From positions 1 through 5,992 of the forward strand of contig JAJYAS010000240.1 in assembly GCA_021779415.1 (NCBI GenBank): DNA of 5,992 nt, given 5' to 3'. Each line of letters begins with the position of its first letter. Position 1 is the stretch's first letter. This document shows positions 1-5,992 of this stretch, piece after piece. The translations under genes and the position numbers were made by a program. Below the pieces are notes generated by a model, which worked only from the letters and a program-made list of their open reading frames with translations, searched no databases and was not told where the DNA came from. This DNA comes from Bacillota bacterium. GTDB lineage: Bacteria; Bacillota_B; Desulfitobacteriia; Desulfitobacteriales; Desulfitobacteriaceae.

Positions 1-1
1 G

Positions 2-1222
2 GTCGCTGCCAAAGAGAGCCTGACTGCTGAGGAAATTAGACTTCGAGTGGCGGCAGGCAGCATCGTCATACCAGCTAACCGCAATCATACATCATTAAGC
101 CCCGAGGGCGTAGGTCTTGGACTTAAGACGAAAGTTAATGTCAATTTGGGCATCTCCCCGGATTGTGCTAACCTCGATAGCGAACTGGCCAAAGTACGCA
201 TGGCTCTGGACATGAAAGCGGAAGCGATTATGGATCTCAGTAACTACGGCAAAACCGTCGAATTTCGCCACCGGCTCATTAACATGTCCCCAGCTATGAT
301 CGGTTCGGTTCCTATGTATGATGCCCTTGGCTATTTAGATAAAAAGTTGGAAGACATTACACCCCAAGAGTTCTTAGCCGTGGTAGAACAACACGCCCGA
401 GACGGGGTTGATTTTGTAACCATCCACGCTGGCATAAACAGGGAAACCGGCCGGCACTTTCAACAAACCTCCCGCGTCACCAACATTGTCTCCCGAGGTG
501 GCTCCCTACTGTATGCTTGGATGGAATTAACCGGAAACGAAAACCCCTTTTATGAATATTTTGATGATCTCTTAGATATATGCGCAGAATACGACGTAAC
601 CTTGAGTTTAGGAGATGCCTGTCGGCCGGGAAGCATAGCCGATGCCACAGACGGAGCCCAAATTTCGGAATTGATCGTGATGGGAGAGCTAACCCAAAGG
701 GCCTGGAAACGAAATGTGCAAGTCATGATTGAAGGACCGGGCCATGTTCCCCTGAATGAAATTGTGACCAATGTCCAGTTAGCGAAAAGGCTTTGCCATG
801 GCGCGCCCTTTTACATTTTAGGACCGTTAGTCACCGACGTTGCTCCCGGTTACGATCACATCACTAGTGCGATCGGCGGAGCTTTAGCCGCCTCGGTTGG
901 AGCAGATTTTCTCTGCTATGTGACACCAGCAGAACACCTTCGTCTTCCCACCTTGGATGACGTTCGGGAAGGGATCGTTGCAGTCAAAATCGCGGCCCAT
1001 GCCGGGGATATCGCCAAAGGGATTCCCGGGGCCGCCGAATGGGACCGGGAAATGAGCCAGGCCAGACAAGATTTAGATTGGGAGAAAATGTTTGACTTAG
1101 CCTTGGACCGGGAAAAACCGGAACGTTATCGTAAAGAATCCGCCCCTGAGCATCAGGACAGCTGTACCATGTGCGGGGAAATGTGTTCGATGCGCCTTAT
1201 GAACCGCATTATGGATAAGTAG
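2..1222 (+). CDS. ThiC-family radical-SAM enzyme, 5'-truncated by window; probable 5-hydroxybenzimidazole synthase (BzaF/BzaB-like) rather than thiamine ThiC
   Basis: The frame is open from base 2, giving 406 visible residues. The first visible residues ([16 protein letters not shown], then VIPANRNH) match the ThiC N-terminal region, so the GTG at 47 is internal and roughly 20 residues are missing upstream. ThiC-family enzymes rearrange aminoimidazole ribotide using SAM and a [4Fe-4S] cluster. Visible family marks are EGPGH (244-248), the [20 protein letters not shown] block (about 273-294) and the C-terminal cluster cysteines C388, C391 and C395. The spacing is CX2CX3C, as I recall for short ThiC forms; long bacterial ThiC has CX2CX4C. 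Expected full length is about 425 residues, which fits the short form. Three motifs depart from canonical ThiC: DLSNYGKT (78-85) replaces the usual [14 protein letters not shown] (100-108) replaces GTVPIYQA, and SLGDACRPG (202-210) replaces SLGDGLRPG. From memory these resemble the Bza paralogues that make the cobamide lower-ligand precursor. Family membership is certain; the subfamily is an inference. Confidence 0.9.
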   Translation, partial: VAAKESLTAEEIRLRVAAGSIVIPANRNHTSLSPEGVGLGLKTKVNVNLGISPDCANLDSELAKVRMALDMKAEAIMDLSNYGKTVEFRHRLINMSPAMIGSVPMYDALGYLDKKLEDITPQEFLAVVEQHARDGVDFVTIHAGINRETGRHFQQTSRVTNIVSRGGSLLYAWMELTGNENPFYEYFDDLLDICAEYDVTLSLGDACRPGSIADATDGAQISELIVMGELTQRAWKRNVQVMIEGPGHVPLNEIVTNVQLAKRLCHGAPFYILGPLVTDVAPGYDHITSAIGGALAASVGADFLCYVTPAEHLRLPTLDDVREGIVAVKIAAHAGDIAKGIPGAAEWDREMSQARQDLDWEKMFDLALDREKPERYRKESAPEHQDSCTMCGEMCSMRLMNRIMDK

Positions 1223-1237
1223 GTTATCTGCGGAAAA

Positions 1238-1288
1238 GGGGACACACCTGCTGAAGTAAAAGCTGTTCTTCGGGACAGGAATGTCCCC
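1238..1288. repeat. Imperfect palindrome with GGGGACA / TGTCCCC ends, possible REP/MITE-like remnant
   Basis: GGGGACA at 1238-1244 is the exact reverse complement of TGTCCCC at 1282-1288, so the 51-base stretch can fold end to end. Inside it, GGGACA (1272-1277) and TGTCCC (1282-1287) also form a compact 6-bp hairpin closed by a GGAA tetraloop. There is no T-tract after it, so it is not a typical intrinsic terminator. The ends resemble, from memory, short GGGGACA-type palindromic intergenic elements found in several bacterial genomes. With one copy in view, a repeat family cannot be shown. Confidence 0.4.
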
Positions 1289-1296
1289 AACTAAGT

Positions 1297-1332
1297 AAAA
1301 AATGGGCCTTCTCTAACGAAGGCCCATTTTTT
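1297..1332. terminator. Bidirectional intrinsic terminator between convergent genes
   Basis: TGGGCCTTC (1303-1311) pairs perfectly with GAAGGCCCA (1318-1326) around a 6-base loop, TCTAAC. The stem is flanked by six A on the left and six T on the right, which extend the pairing to 15 bp. Read rightward it ends in a T-run after the ThiC-family gene (stop at 1222). Read leftward it also ends in a T-run, lying just 4 bases past the stop codon of fdhA. Its position between two convergent genes fits a shared terminator. Confidence 0.9.
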
Positions 1333-1336
1333 CGTG

Positions 1337-4012
1337 CTAATTAAGTTTCGAGATCTTCACGCCACAAACTTTATACTCATACGTTTTAGTGACTTTATCA
1401 TACGCCCCATTGGTTAAGACATTCGTCGGAGATTCATCATAGTGAAGGGTCATAAAGACCATTCCGAGGGGCACCCGTTCGGTAAGTTGGATCTTTGTTT
1501 CCAGCTCTCCTCGGCGGGATGCCACTTTAACGACTTCACCGTCTTCAAGTCCGAGCCGTTTGCCATCCGCTGGATTAATCTCCGCCAACTCTTCTGGAGA
1601 ATGGCTTACGAGGGCTTCTGAATTTTGTGTAAAGACATTATAAAGGGCAAGTTTTCGACCCGTACTGAGTAAGAAAGGATACTCTACATCCGGTTGTTCA
1701 CCCGGTAGTTGATGGTCAATCGGCACAAAGAGCCCTTTGCCCCGGTTAAACTTCCCTTCATGTAAGAATTTAGTTCCTGGATGTTCTGCGTGCGGCACTG
1801 GCCATTGCAAACCTTGAGTACCTAGACGCGCATGGGTGATTCCGGCAAATTGAGGGGTAAGTTTCGCCACTTCCTGCATAACTTCTTCCGAGGAAGAATA
1901 TACGAAGGGGTAACCCATGCGGGTTGCCAATTCGCAAATGATATCCCCATCAACCTTAGCGTTTCCAATAGGCTTAATAGCTTGATTAACCATTTGCACC
2001 CTACGCTCCGTATTCGTGAAGGTACCCGTCTTCTCTGCAAAACTAGCCCCTGGTAACACAACATCCGCCAATTTAGCCGTTTCAGACAGGAAAATCTCTT
2101 GCACAACAAGGAAATCAAGGGCCTGAAGGCCTTTACGCACATGGTTTGCATCGGCATCTGTAATCACAGGATCTTCCCCCAGAACATACAAGGCGCGGAG
2201 ATTTTTGCTCACAGCCGCATCGAACATATCTGGAATCATAAATCCTGGATTAGGGTCTAGGGAGACGCCCCAAGCCGCTTCAAATTTCGCCCGAACTTCA
2301 GGAATTGCAACCTTTTGATAACCAGGGTAAACATCGGGCAGTGCACCCATATCACAAGCGCCCTGCACATTATTTTGCCCACGCATGGGATTAACACCGG
2401 AACTCTCCTTACCCAAATTACCCGTAAGCATGGCTAGATTCGCCAAACTCATGACGTTATCCGTACCACAAGTGTGCTCTGTAATCCCTAAGGTATAGAA
2501 GATCTCTGCCCGTTCTGCAGTCGCATAGATTCTGGCAGCTTCCACCAGCTGCTCGACGGGAACTCCGGTTATTTTACTAACCACTTCGGGAGGGAATTTT
2601 TGAATAGTTTCTTGGAATTTTTCAAACCCTTCCGTACGTTCTTCAATGAACGCGCGGTCTTCCCAACCGTTGGCAAGAATTATATTCATAATCCCGTTGA
2701 TCAGTGCAATATCTGTTCCAGGACGTAGCCTCAGCCAAAGATCTGAACACTCGGCAAGGTTAATGCCCCGAGGATCCACAACAATCAGCTTTGCCCCATT
2801 GGCCAACGCTTGCTTCATTTTGGTTCCAATCACAGGATGAGCTTCTGTAGCGTTTGAACCAATCACAAACATGACCTTGGTATATGGAATCTCATTAATG
2901 GAATTTGTCATCGCTCCCGAGCCAAATGAAGTGGCCAGACCGGCCACAGTGGGAGCGTGTCAGGTCCTAGCGCAGTGATCGACATTGTTGGTACCGATCA
3001 CCGCGCGCATGAATTTTTGCATTAAATAATTCTCTTCGTTAGTGCAATGGGCAGAACTTAAAGCAGCAAGGGAATTCGGACCATAGGCGTTTTTAATTTC
3101 GCTAAACTTTGAAGCTACTAAATCTAAGGCCTCATCCCATTCTGCAGGGACCAAAACCCCATCTTTTCGAATCAAAGGGGTCGTCAAACGGTTAGGACTA
3201 TGAATCATATCCATCCCAAACCGTCCTTTGACACATAAGGCCTTACCATTGACCGGTGCTTCTGGATTTGAAGTCACACCGATGACTTCACCGTCTTTCA
3301 CGTTAAGGTCAAAGTTACATCCTACCCCACAAAATGGGCATGTCGTTTGGACTTTCGACACTTCCCAAGGACGTCCTTTACCGACCATTTTCTTTTCGGT
3401 CAATGCACCTACCGGACAGACCGAGACACATGAACCGCAGAAATCACAATCTGATTCGTGATAGGGAAGATTAAAGGCTGGGCCCACTTGGGCATCAAAT
3501 CCACGGAATGAAAAGTCTAAAATGCTTTTTCCCTGAACTTCACTACACGCTTTGATACATTTCCCACACAGAATACATTTATTAGGATCTCTTAAAATAA
3601 ACGGGTTTCCTTCATCAATTGGAAGGTTACGGCGCTCACCCTTATAAAGTTCTCCCGTGGCGCCGTACTCATAGGCATACTCAGCCAAAGAGCAATTACC
3701 CATCTTTTGACAGGTCATGCAATCTAACGGATGATTTGCTACCAAAAGTTCAAGAATCGTTTTACGCGCAGCTCTAACTTTCGGATTTTGAGTTTGTACT
3801 ACCATGCCCTGGGTTGTTTGCGTGACACATGACGGGGGAAGATTGCGCATCCCTTCGATTTGAACGACACACAAACGGCAGGCGCCTGAAGGGGTAAGCT
3901 CCGGGTCATGACACAAGGTTGGAATCGGAATATTATTCATACGACAGGCTTCAAGCACGGTCGTTCCCTTCGGAACAACGACTTCACGCCCATCTATTGT
4001 TAGTGTAATCAA
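1337..4012 (-). CDS. fdhA: NAD(P)-linked formate dehydrogenase alpha subunit, selenocysteine-containing, with NuoG-like N-terminal Fe-S arm
   Basis: Catalyses reversible formate oxidation to CO2 in the cytoplasm (also called fdhF). Read through the in-frame TGA at 2960-2962 as Sec, it is one 891-residue protein. Domain order: [2Fe-2S] ferredoxin (C34, C45, C48, C62); His-Cys [4Fe-4S] (H94, C98, C101, C107); two [4Fe-4S] sites (C146/C149/C152/C156 and C189/C192/C195/C199); then the Mo/W-bis-MGD catalytic part with its proximal cluster (C225, C228, C232, C260) and K262. Sec351 is followed by H352 in the context CART-U-HAPTVAGL. R544 lies in GVNPMRGQNNVQGACDMGALP, 193 residues after Sec, the same distance as Sec140-Arg333 of E. 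coli FdhF as I recall it. The C-terminal dinucleotide-binding domain covers about 775-891. The start is TTG, placed 9 bases after GAGGAGG; no ATG or GTG is available in frame before residue 25, and the N-terminus MITLTIDGREV fits the family. It is last in the operon, 40 bases after the NuoF-like gene. The metal (Mo or W) cannot be told. Confidence 0.96.
2912..2957 (-). promoter_or_regulatory. Bacterial SECIS element of fdhA
   Basis: On the mRNA, two bases after the UGA, CGCUCCC (2957-2951) pairs perfectly with GGGAGCG (2918-2912). Inside, GUGGCC (2947-2942) pairs perfectly with GGCCAC (2936-2931) around a GGUCU loop (2941-2937). The loop has the GGUCU bases of the E. coli fdhF SECIS, where SelB binds, and it sits 18 bases after the UGA, the same spacing as in E. 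coli fdhF as I recall it. The internal loop is uneven: ACU on the 5' side and 12 bases on the 3' side. The hairpin lies wholly within coding sequence, as expected for bacterial SECIS elements. Confidence 0.93.
2960..2962 (-). other. Selenocysteine UGA codon (Sec351 of FdhA)
   Basis: This in-frame TGA falls between CART and HAPTVAGL. Formate dehydrogenases carry the metal-ligating Sec or Cys at this position, followed by a conserved His. Coding frame and family similarity continue without a break on both sides, and a SECIS hairpin follows at once. The organism should therefore encode SelA, SelB, SelD and tRNA-Sec elsewhere; none of these is in the window. Confidence 0.96.
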
Positions 4013-4021
4013 TTCATAGTG

Positions 4022-4028
4022 CCTCCTC
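4022..4028 (-). promoter_or_regulatory. Ribosome binding site setting the TTG start of fdhA
   Basis: GAGGAGG on the - strand lies 9 bases before the TTG at 4012-4010. An ATG at 4017-4015 is nearer (4-base gap), but it is out of frame and meets TGA after one Asn codon. TTG is therefore the only start consistent with the protein. The site lies in the 40-base gap after the NuoF-like gene, where I see no promoter or terminator, which supports co-transcription. Confidence 0.8.
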
Positions 4029-4052
4029 TCAGTTTATCGGTTAAGACTAGGT

Positions 4053-5840
4053 TTAAGCGCGAGTAACCGCATCAAACTTACACTTTTCTAAACAGGTTCC
4101 GCATTTGATGCAAGCAGCTTCATCAATCTTATACGGTGTTTTCTTATCTCCTGAAATACAGCCAACCGGACAGTTCTTGGCACAAAGTCCACATTTCTTG
4201 CATTTTTCCTCATCAATTGAATAAGTGAGCAAGGCAGAACAAACATGTGCTGGACATTTATGTTCCAGAATATGTGCTTCAAATTCGCTTCTGAAGTACT
4301 TAAGCGTGGCCAAAACAGGATTTGGAGAGTTTTGTCCCAGTCCACAAAGCGAAGTCTCTTTTATGACTAAGGCGAGATTCTCCAGCGTATCGAGGTCTTC
4401 TAATTTCCCCTCTCCTTTTGTAATCCGATCCAGGATGTCCCACATCCGCTTGTTCCCTTCCCGACAGGGAGTACATTTTCCGCAGGATTCTTTTTGGGAA
4501 AAATCTAAGAAAAAGCGCGCAATATCCACCATGCAAGTGGTTTCATCCATAACAACCAGACCACCCGAGCCGACCATAGCCCCTGCTTTGGTCAAGGTGT
4601 CATAATCCACTTCAAGGTCAAGCATTTCATCGGGTAAACAACCGCCCGAAGGGCCGCCAATCTGCACTGCTTTAAAGGCCTTACCATTTTGAATTCCGCC
4701 CCCGATATCAAAGAGAATATCACGGAGAGTAGTACCCATGGGGACCTCTACCAGGCCTGTATTATTAATTTTCCCGGTTAGAGCAAAAATTTTCGTACCT
4801 TTGCTCTTTTCTGTTCCGTATTGGGTGTACCAGTCAGCACCATTTTTCAAAATGTGAGGAACACTGGACCACGTTTCCACATTATTAATATTCGTGGGTT
4901 TTCCCCATAAACCACTCTGGGCAGGAAATGGCGGCCGAACCGTTGGCATTCCGCGCCTTCCTTCAATAGATGCCATAAGCGCGGTTTCTTCGCCACAGAC
5001 AAAAGCACCTGCCCCAGCCCTAATTCGAAGGCGGAAATTAAACCCGGAATTCAGGATGTTTTCGCCGAGGTAACCGGCTTTTTCCGCTTGAGATATAGCA
5101 ATTTCCATATGTTTAATGGCAAGTGGATATTCCGCACGACAGTAGACATACCCTTCATCAGCACCGATAGCATAAGCACCGATTAACATGCCCTCAATGA
5201 CAGAATGAGGGTCCCCTTCTAGGACACCGCGATCCATAAACGCCCCGGGATCTCCCTCGTCCGCATTACAGATGATGTATTTTTTATCGCCCGGAGAGTT
5301 CCGACAAAAACCCCATTTAAGCCCGGTTGGAAACCCTGCTCCGCCTCGTCCGCGCAGCCCGGCTTTCTTGACCTCTTCAACGACTTCATCCGGCGACATC
5401 TTCAGCGCATTTGCTAAACCCTTATAACCATCTCGTTCAACATAATCCTCGATCCGTTCCGGGTCGATAAAACCACAATTTTTCAGTACAACACGAACTT
5501 GCTTCGCAAAGAAGTTGGCATTCGCAAACGTAGTGGCTGGACTTTTAGTGAGAGGGTCGGTATAAAGAAGTCTCTCCACCCGTTTCCCTGCTTTAAGGTC
5601 GTTGGTTACTATTTCGGGAATATCCTCCGGTTTTACCAGTGTATACAATGTTTGTTGCGGTTCAATAATTAGAGTCGGTCCCTGTTCACAAAAGCCATGG
5701 CATCCTGTTGACACTATACTTACAGAATCCTGAAGGCCTTGGCGTATTACTTCGTCCTGCAAAACGTCAATAATTTTGTGTGCACCAGATGAGGCGCACC
5801 CCGTCCCCGCACAGACGAGAATCCGTTGGTTCTCTGCCAT
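4053..5840 (-). CDS. nuoF: NuoF/HydB-like NAD(P)H-binding FMN iron-sulfur subunit of the formate dehydrogenase complex
   Basis: 595 residues, clearly longer than NuoF of respiratory complex I (about 440) because of extra domains at both ends. Domain order: an N-terminal thioredoxin-like [2Fe-2S] domain (C10, C15, C47, C51); the FMN/NADH-binding core with the glycine-rich loop GLRGRGGAGFPTGLKW (161-176) and NADEGDPGAFMD (192-203); an SLBB-type region; the NuoF [4Fe-4S] site (C453, C456, C459, C499); and a C-terminal 2x[4Fe-4S] ferredoxin (C547/C550/C553/C557 and C577/C580/C583/C587). A CPAHVC motif (529-534) lies before the ferredoxin. This layout matches HydB/HndC-type subunits of NAD(P)-linked and electron-bifurcating hydrogenases. 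Between a nuoE-like gene and fdhA, it should carry electrons between FdhA and NAD(P) via FMN, possibly also ferredoxin. The ATG start has an AGGGGG site 8 bases upstream. The symbol is family-level only; this is not complex I. Confidence 0.93.
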   Translation of the reverse strand: MAENQRILVCAGTGCASSGAHKIIDVLQDEVIRQGLQDSVSIVSTGCHGFCEQGPTLIIEPQQTLYTLVKPEDIPEIVTNDLKAGKRVERLLYTDPLTKSPATTFANANFFAKQVRVVLKNCGFIDPERIEDYVERDGYKGLANALKMSPDEVVEEVKKAGLRGRGGAGFPTGLKWGFCRNSPGDKKYIICNADEGDPGAFMDRGVLEGDPHSVIEGMLIGAYAIGADEGYVYCRAEYPLAIKHMEIAISQAEKAGYLGENILNSGFNFRLRIRAGAGAFVCGEETALMASIEGRRGMPTVRPPFPAQSGLWGKPTNINNVETWSSVPHILKNGADWYTQYGTEKSKGTKIFALTGKINNTGLVEVPMGTTLRDILFDIGGGIQNGKAFKAVQIGGPSGGCLPDEMLDLEVDYDTLTKAGAMVGSGGLVVMDETTCMVDIARFFLDFSQKESCGKCTPCREGNKRMWDILDRITKGEGKLEDLDTLENLALVIKETSLCGLGQNSPNPVLATLKYFRSEFEAHILEHKCPAHVCSALLTYSIDEEKCKKCGLCAKNCPVGCISGDKKTPYKIDEAACIKCGTCLEKCKFDAVTRA

Positions 5841-5848
5841 CCCTTTAT

Positions 5849-5854
5849 CCCCCT
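5849..5854 (-). promoter_or_regulatory. Ribosome binding site of the NuoF-like gene, overlapping the upstream stop codon
   Basis: AGGGGG on the - strand lies 8 bases before the ATG at 5840-5838. Its first two bases are the last two of the TAG stop (5855-5853) of the nuoE-like gene. The overlap points to a tightly packed operon, with the two subunits probably made in coupled amounts. Confidence 0.75.
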
Positions 5855-5992
5855 ACTCGTATTTGGCTAATATTCCTGCAAGACTCTCTGGTGATAATCG
5901 TCCATGAACCTCATTATTAATCGATATCACCGGTGCAAGGCCACAGGCTCCAATGCATGCCACAATTTCCAAAGTATAGCGCCCATCTTCCG
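5853..5992 (-). CDS. nuoE: NuoE/HydC-like [2Fe-2S] subunit, C-terminal 45 residues only
   Basis: The window edge cuts this gene; only its last 45 codons and the TAG stop are present. The visible part includes ACIGACGLAPVI, the second half of the NuoE-type thioredoxin-fold [2Fe-2S] site, with the CX3C pair at C12 and C16 of the visible fragment. The first cysteine pair is expected upstream, outside the window. The ending VHGRLSPESLAGILAKYE is typical of the family. The stop lies 12 bases before the NuoF-like start. In NAD(P)-linked hydrogenases and formate dehydrogenases this small subunit pairs with the NuoF-like flavoprotein, which fits its position here. The symbol is family-level (equivalent to hydC or hndA). 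Confidence 0.9.
   Translation of the reverse strand, partial: EDGRYTLEIVACIGACGLAPVISINNEVHGRLSPESLAGILAKYE

Noticed and set aside
47..49. GTG as the start of the ThiC-family gene
   Set aside because: The same frame is open to base 2 and the upstream residues match the ThiC N-terminal region; there is no ribosome binding site suited to 47. The start lies outside the window.
1822..2157. 111-residue - strand frame, and the opposite 74-residue frame at 1832-2056
   Set aside because: Both lie in other frames of the well-conserved fdhA coding sequence and show no recognisable protein features.
1337..2947. Separate 536-residue molybdopterin oxidoreductase gene with a GTG start
   Set aside because: The GTG is the Val of the Sec-HAPTV motif inside fdhA and also forms part of the SECIS stem; it has no ribosome binding site of its own.
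4088..4605. Alternative frames on both strands (4088-4345, 4225-4605, 4300-4536)
   Set aside because: They are shadows of the C-terminal half of the NuoF-like gene, whose cysteine motifs show which frame is real.
4053..5992. Part of a respiratory complex I (nuo) operon
   Set aside because: The NuoF-like protein has extra N- and C-terminal cluster domains absent from complex I, and the next gene is a formate dehydrogenase, not nuoG followed by membrane subunits. The operon ends at a terminator after fdhA.
1..5992. CRISPR arrays, tRNA/rRNA genes, insertion sequences or prophage genes
   Set aside because: Read through on both strands; no repeat-spacer pattern, RNA gene signature or transposase was seen. 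Nearly all of the window is accounted for by four metabolic genes.

Overview
The window looks like chromosomal DNA of an anaerobic, selenocysteine-using bacterium. A Firmicute of the Peptococcaceae/Desulfitobacteriaceae or an acetogenic clostridium is my best guess. This rests on gene content only: a selenocysteine formate dehydrogenase fused to a NuoG-like iron-sulfur arm, NuoE/NuoF-type partner subunits, a short-form ThiC-family enzyme, and strong GGAGG-type ribosome binding sites. No species can be named from the sequence alone.

Layout. Bases 2-1222 (+ strand) hold the 3' part of a ThiC-family radical-SAM gene; its true start lies before the window. Several motifs differ from the usual thiamine enzyme and suggest 5-hydroxybenzimidazole synthase (BzaF/BzaB type), which makes the lower ligand of cobamides under anaerobic conditions. 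Bases 1223-1336 are a convergent intergenic gap. It carries an imperfect GGGGACA/TGTCCCC palindrome and a strong A/T-flanked hairpin that can terminate transcription from both sides.

From 5992 down to 1337, all on the - strand, runs an operon transcribed toward the ThiC-family gene. It contains the 3' end of a NuoE-like [2Fe-2S] subunit (5853-5992), a complete NuoF/HydB-like flavoprotein (4053-5840), and a formate dehydrogenase catalytic subunit (1337-4012). The last gene looks like two open frames split by a TGA at 2960-2962. That codon falls exactly at the catalytic selenocysteine and is followed at once by a clear bacterial SECIS hairpin, so it is one intact 891-residue protein and not a pseudogene.

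How the parts work together. The three - strand genes encode a cytoplasmic NAD(P)-linked formate dehydrogenase. Formate is oxidised (or CO2 reduced) at the Mo/W-selenocysteine site. Electrons pass along the FdhA iron-sulfur chain to the NuoE/NuoF-like module, where FMN exchanges them with NAD(P). The NuoF-like subunit has extra N-terminal [2Fe-2S] and C-terminal 2x[4Fe-4S] domains like those of electron-bifurcating hydrogenases, so coupling to ferredoxin is possible but unproven. The ThiC-family gene is a separate convergent unit with no visible functional link to the operon.
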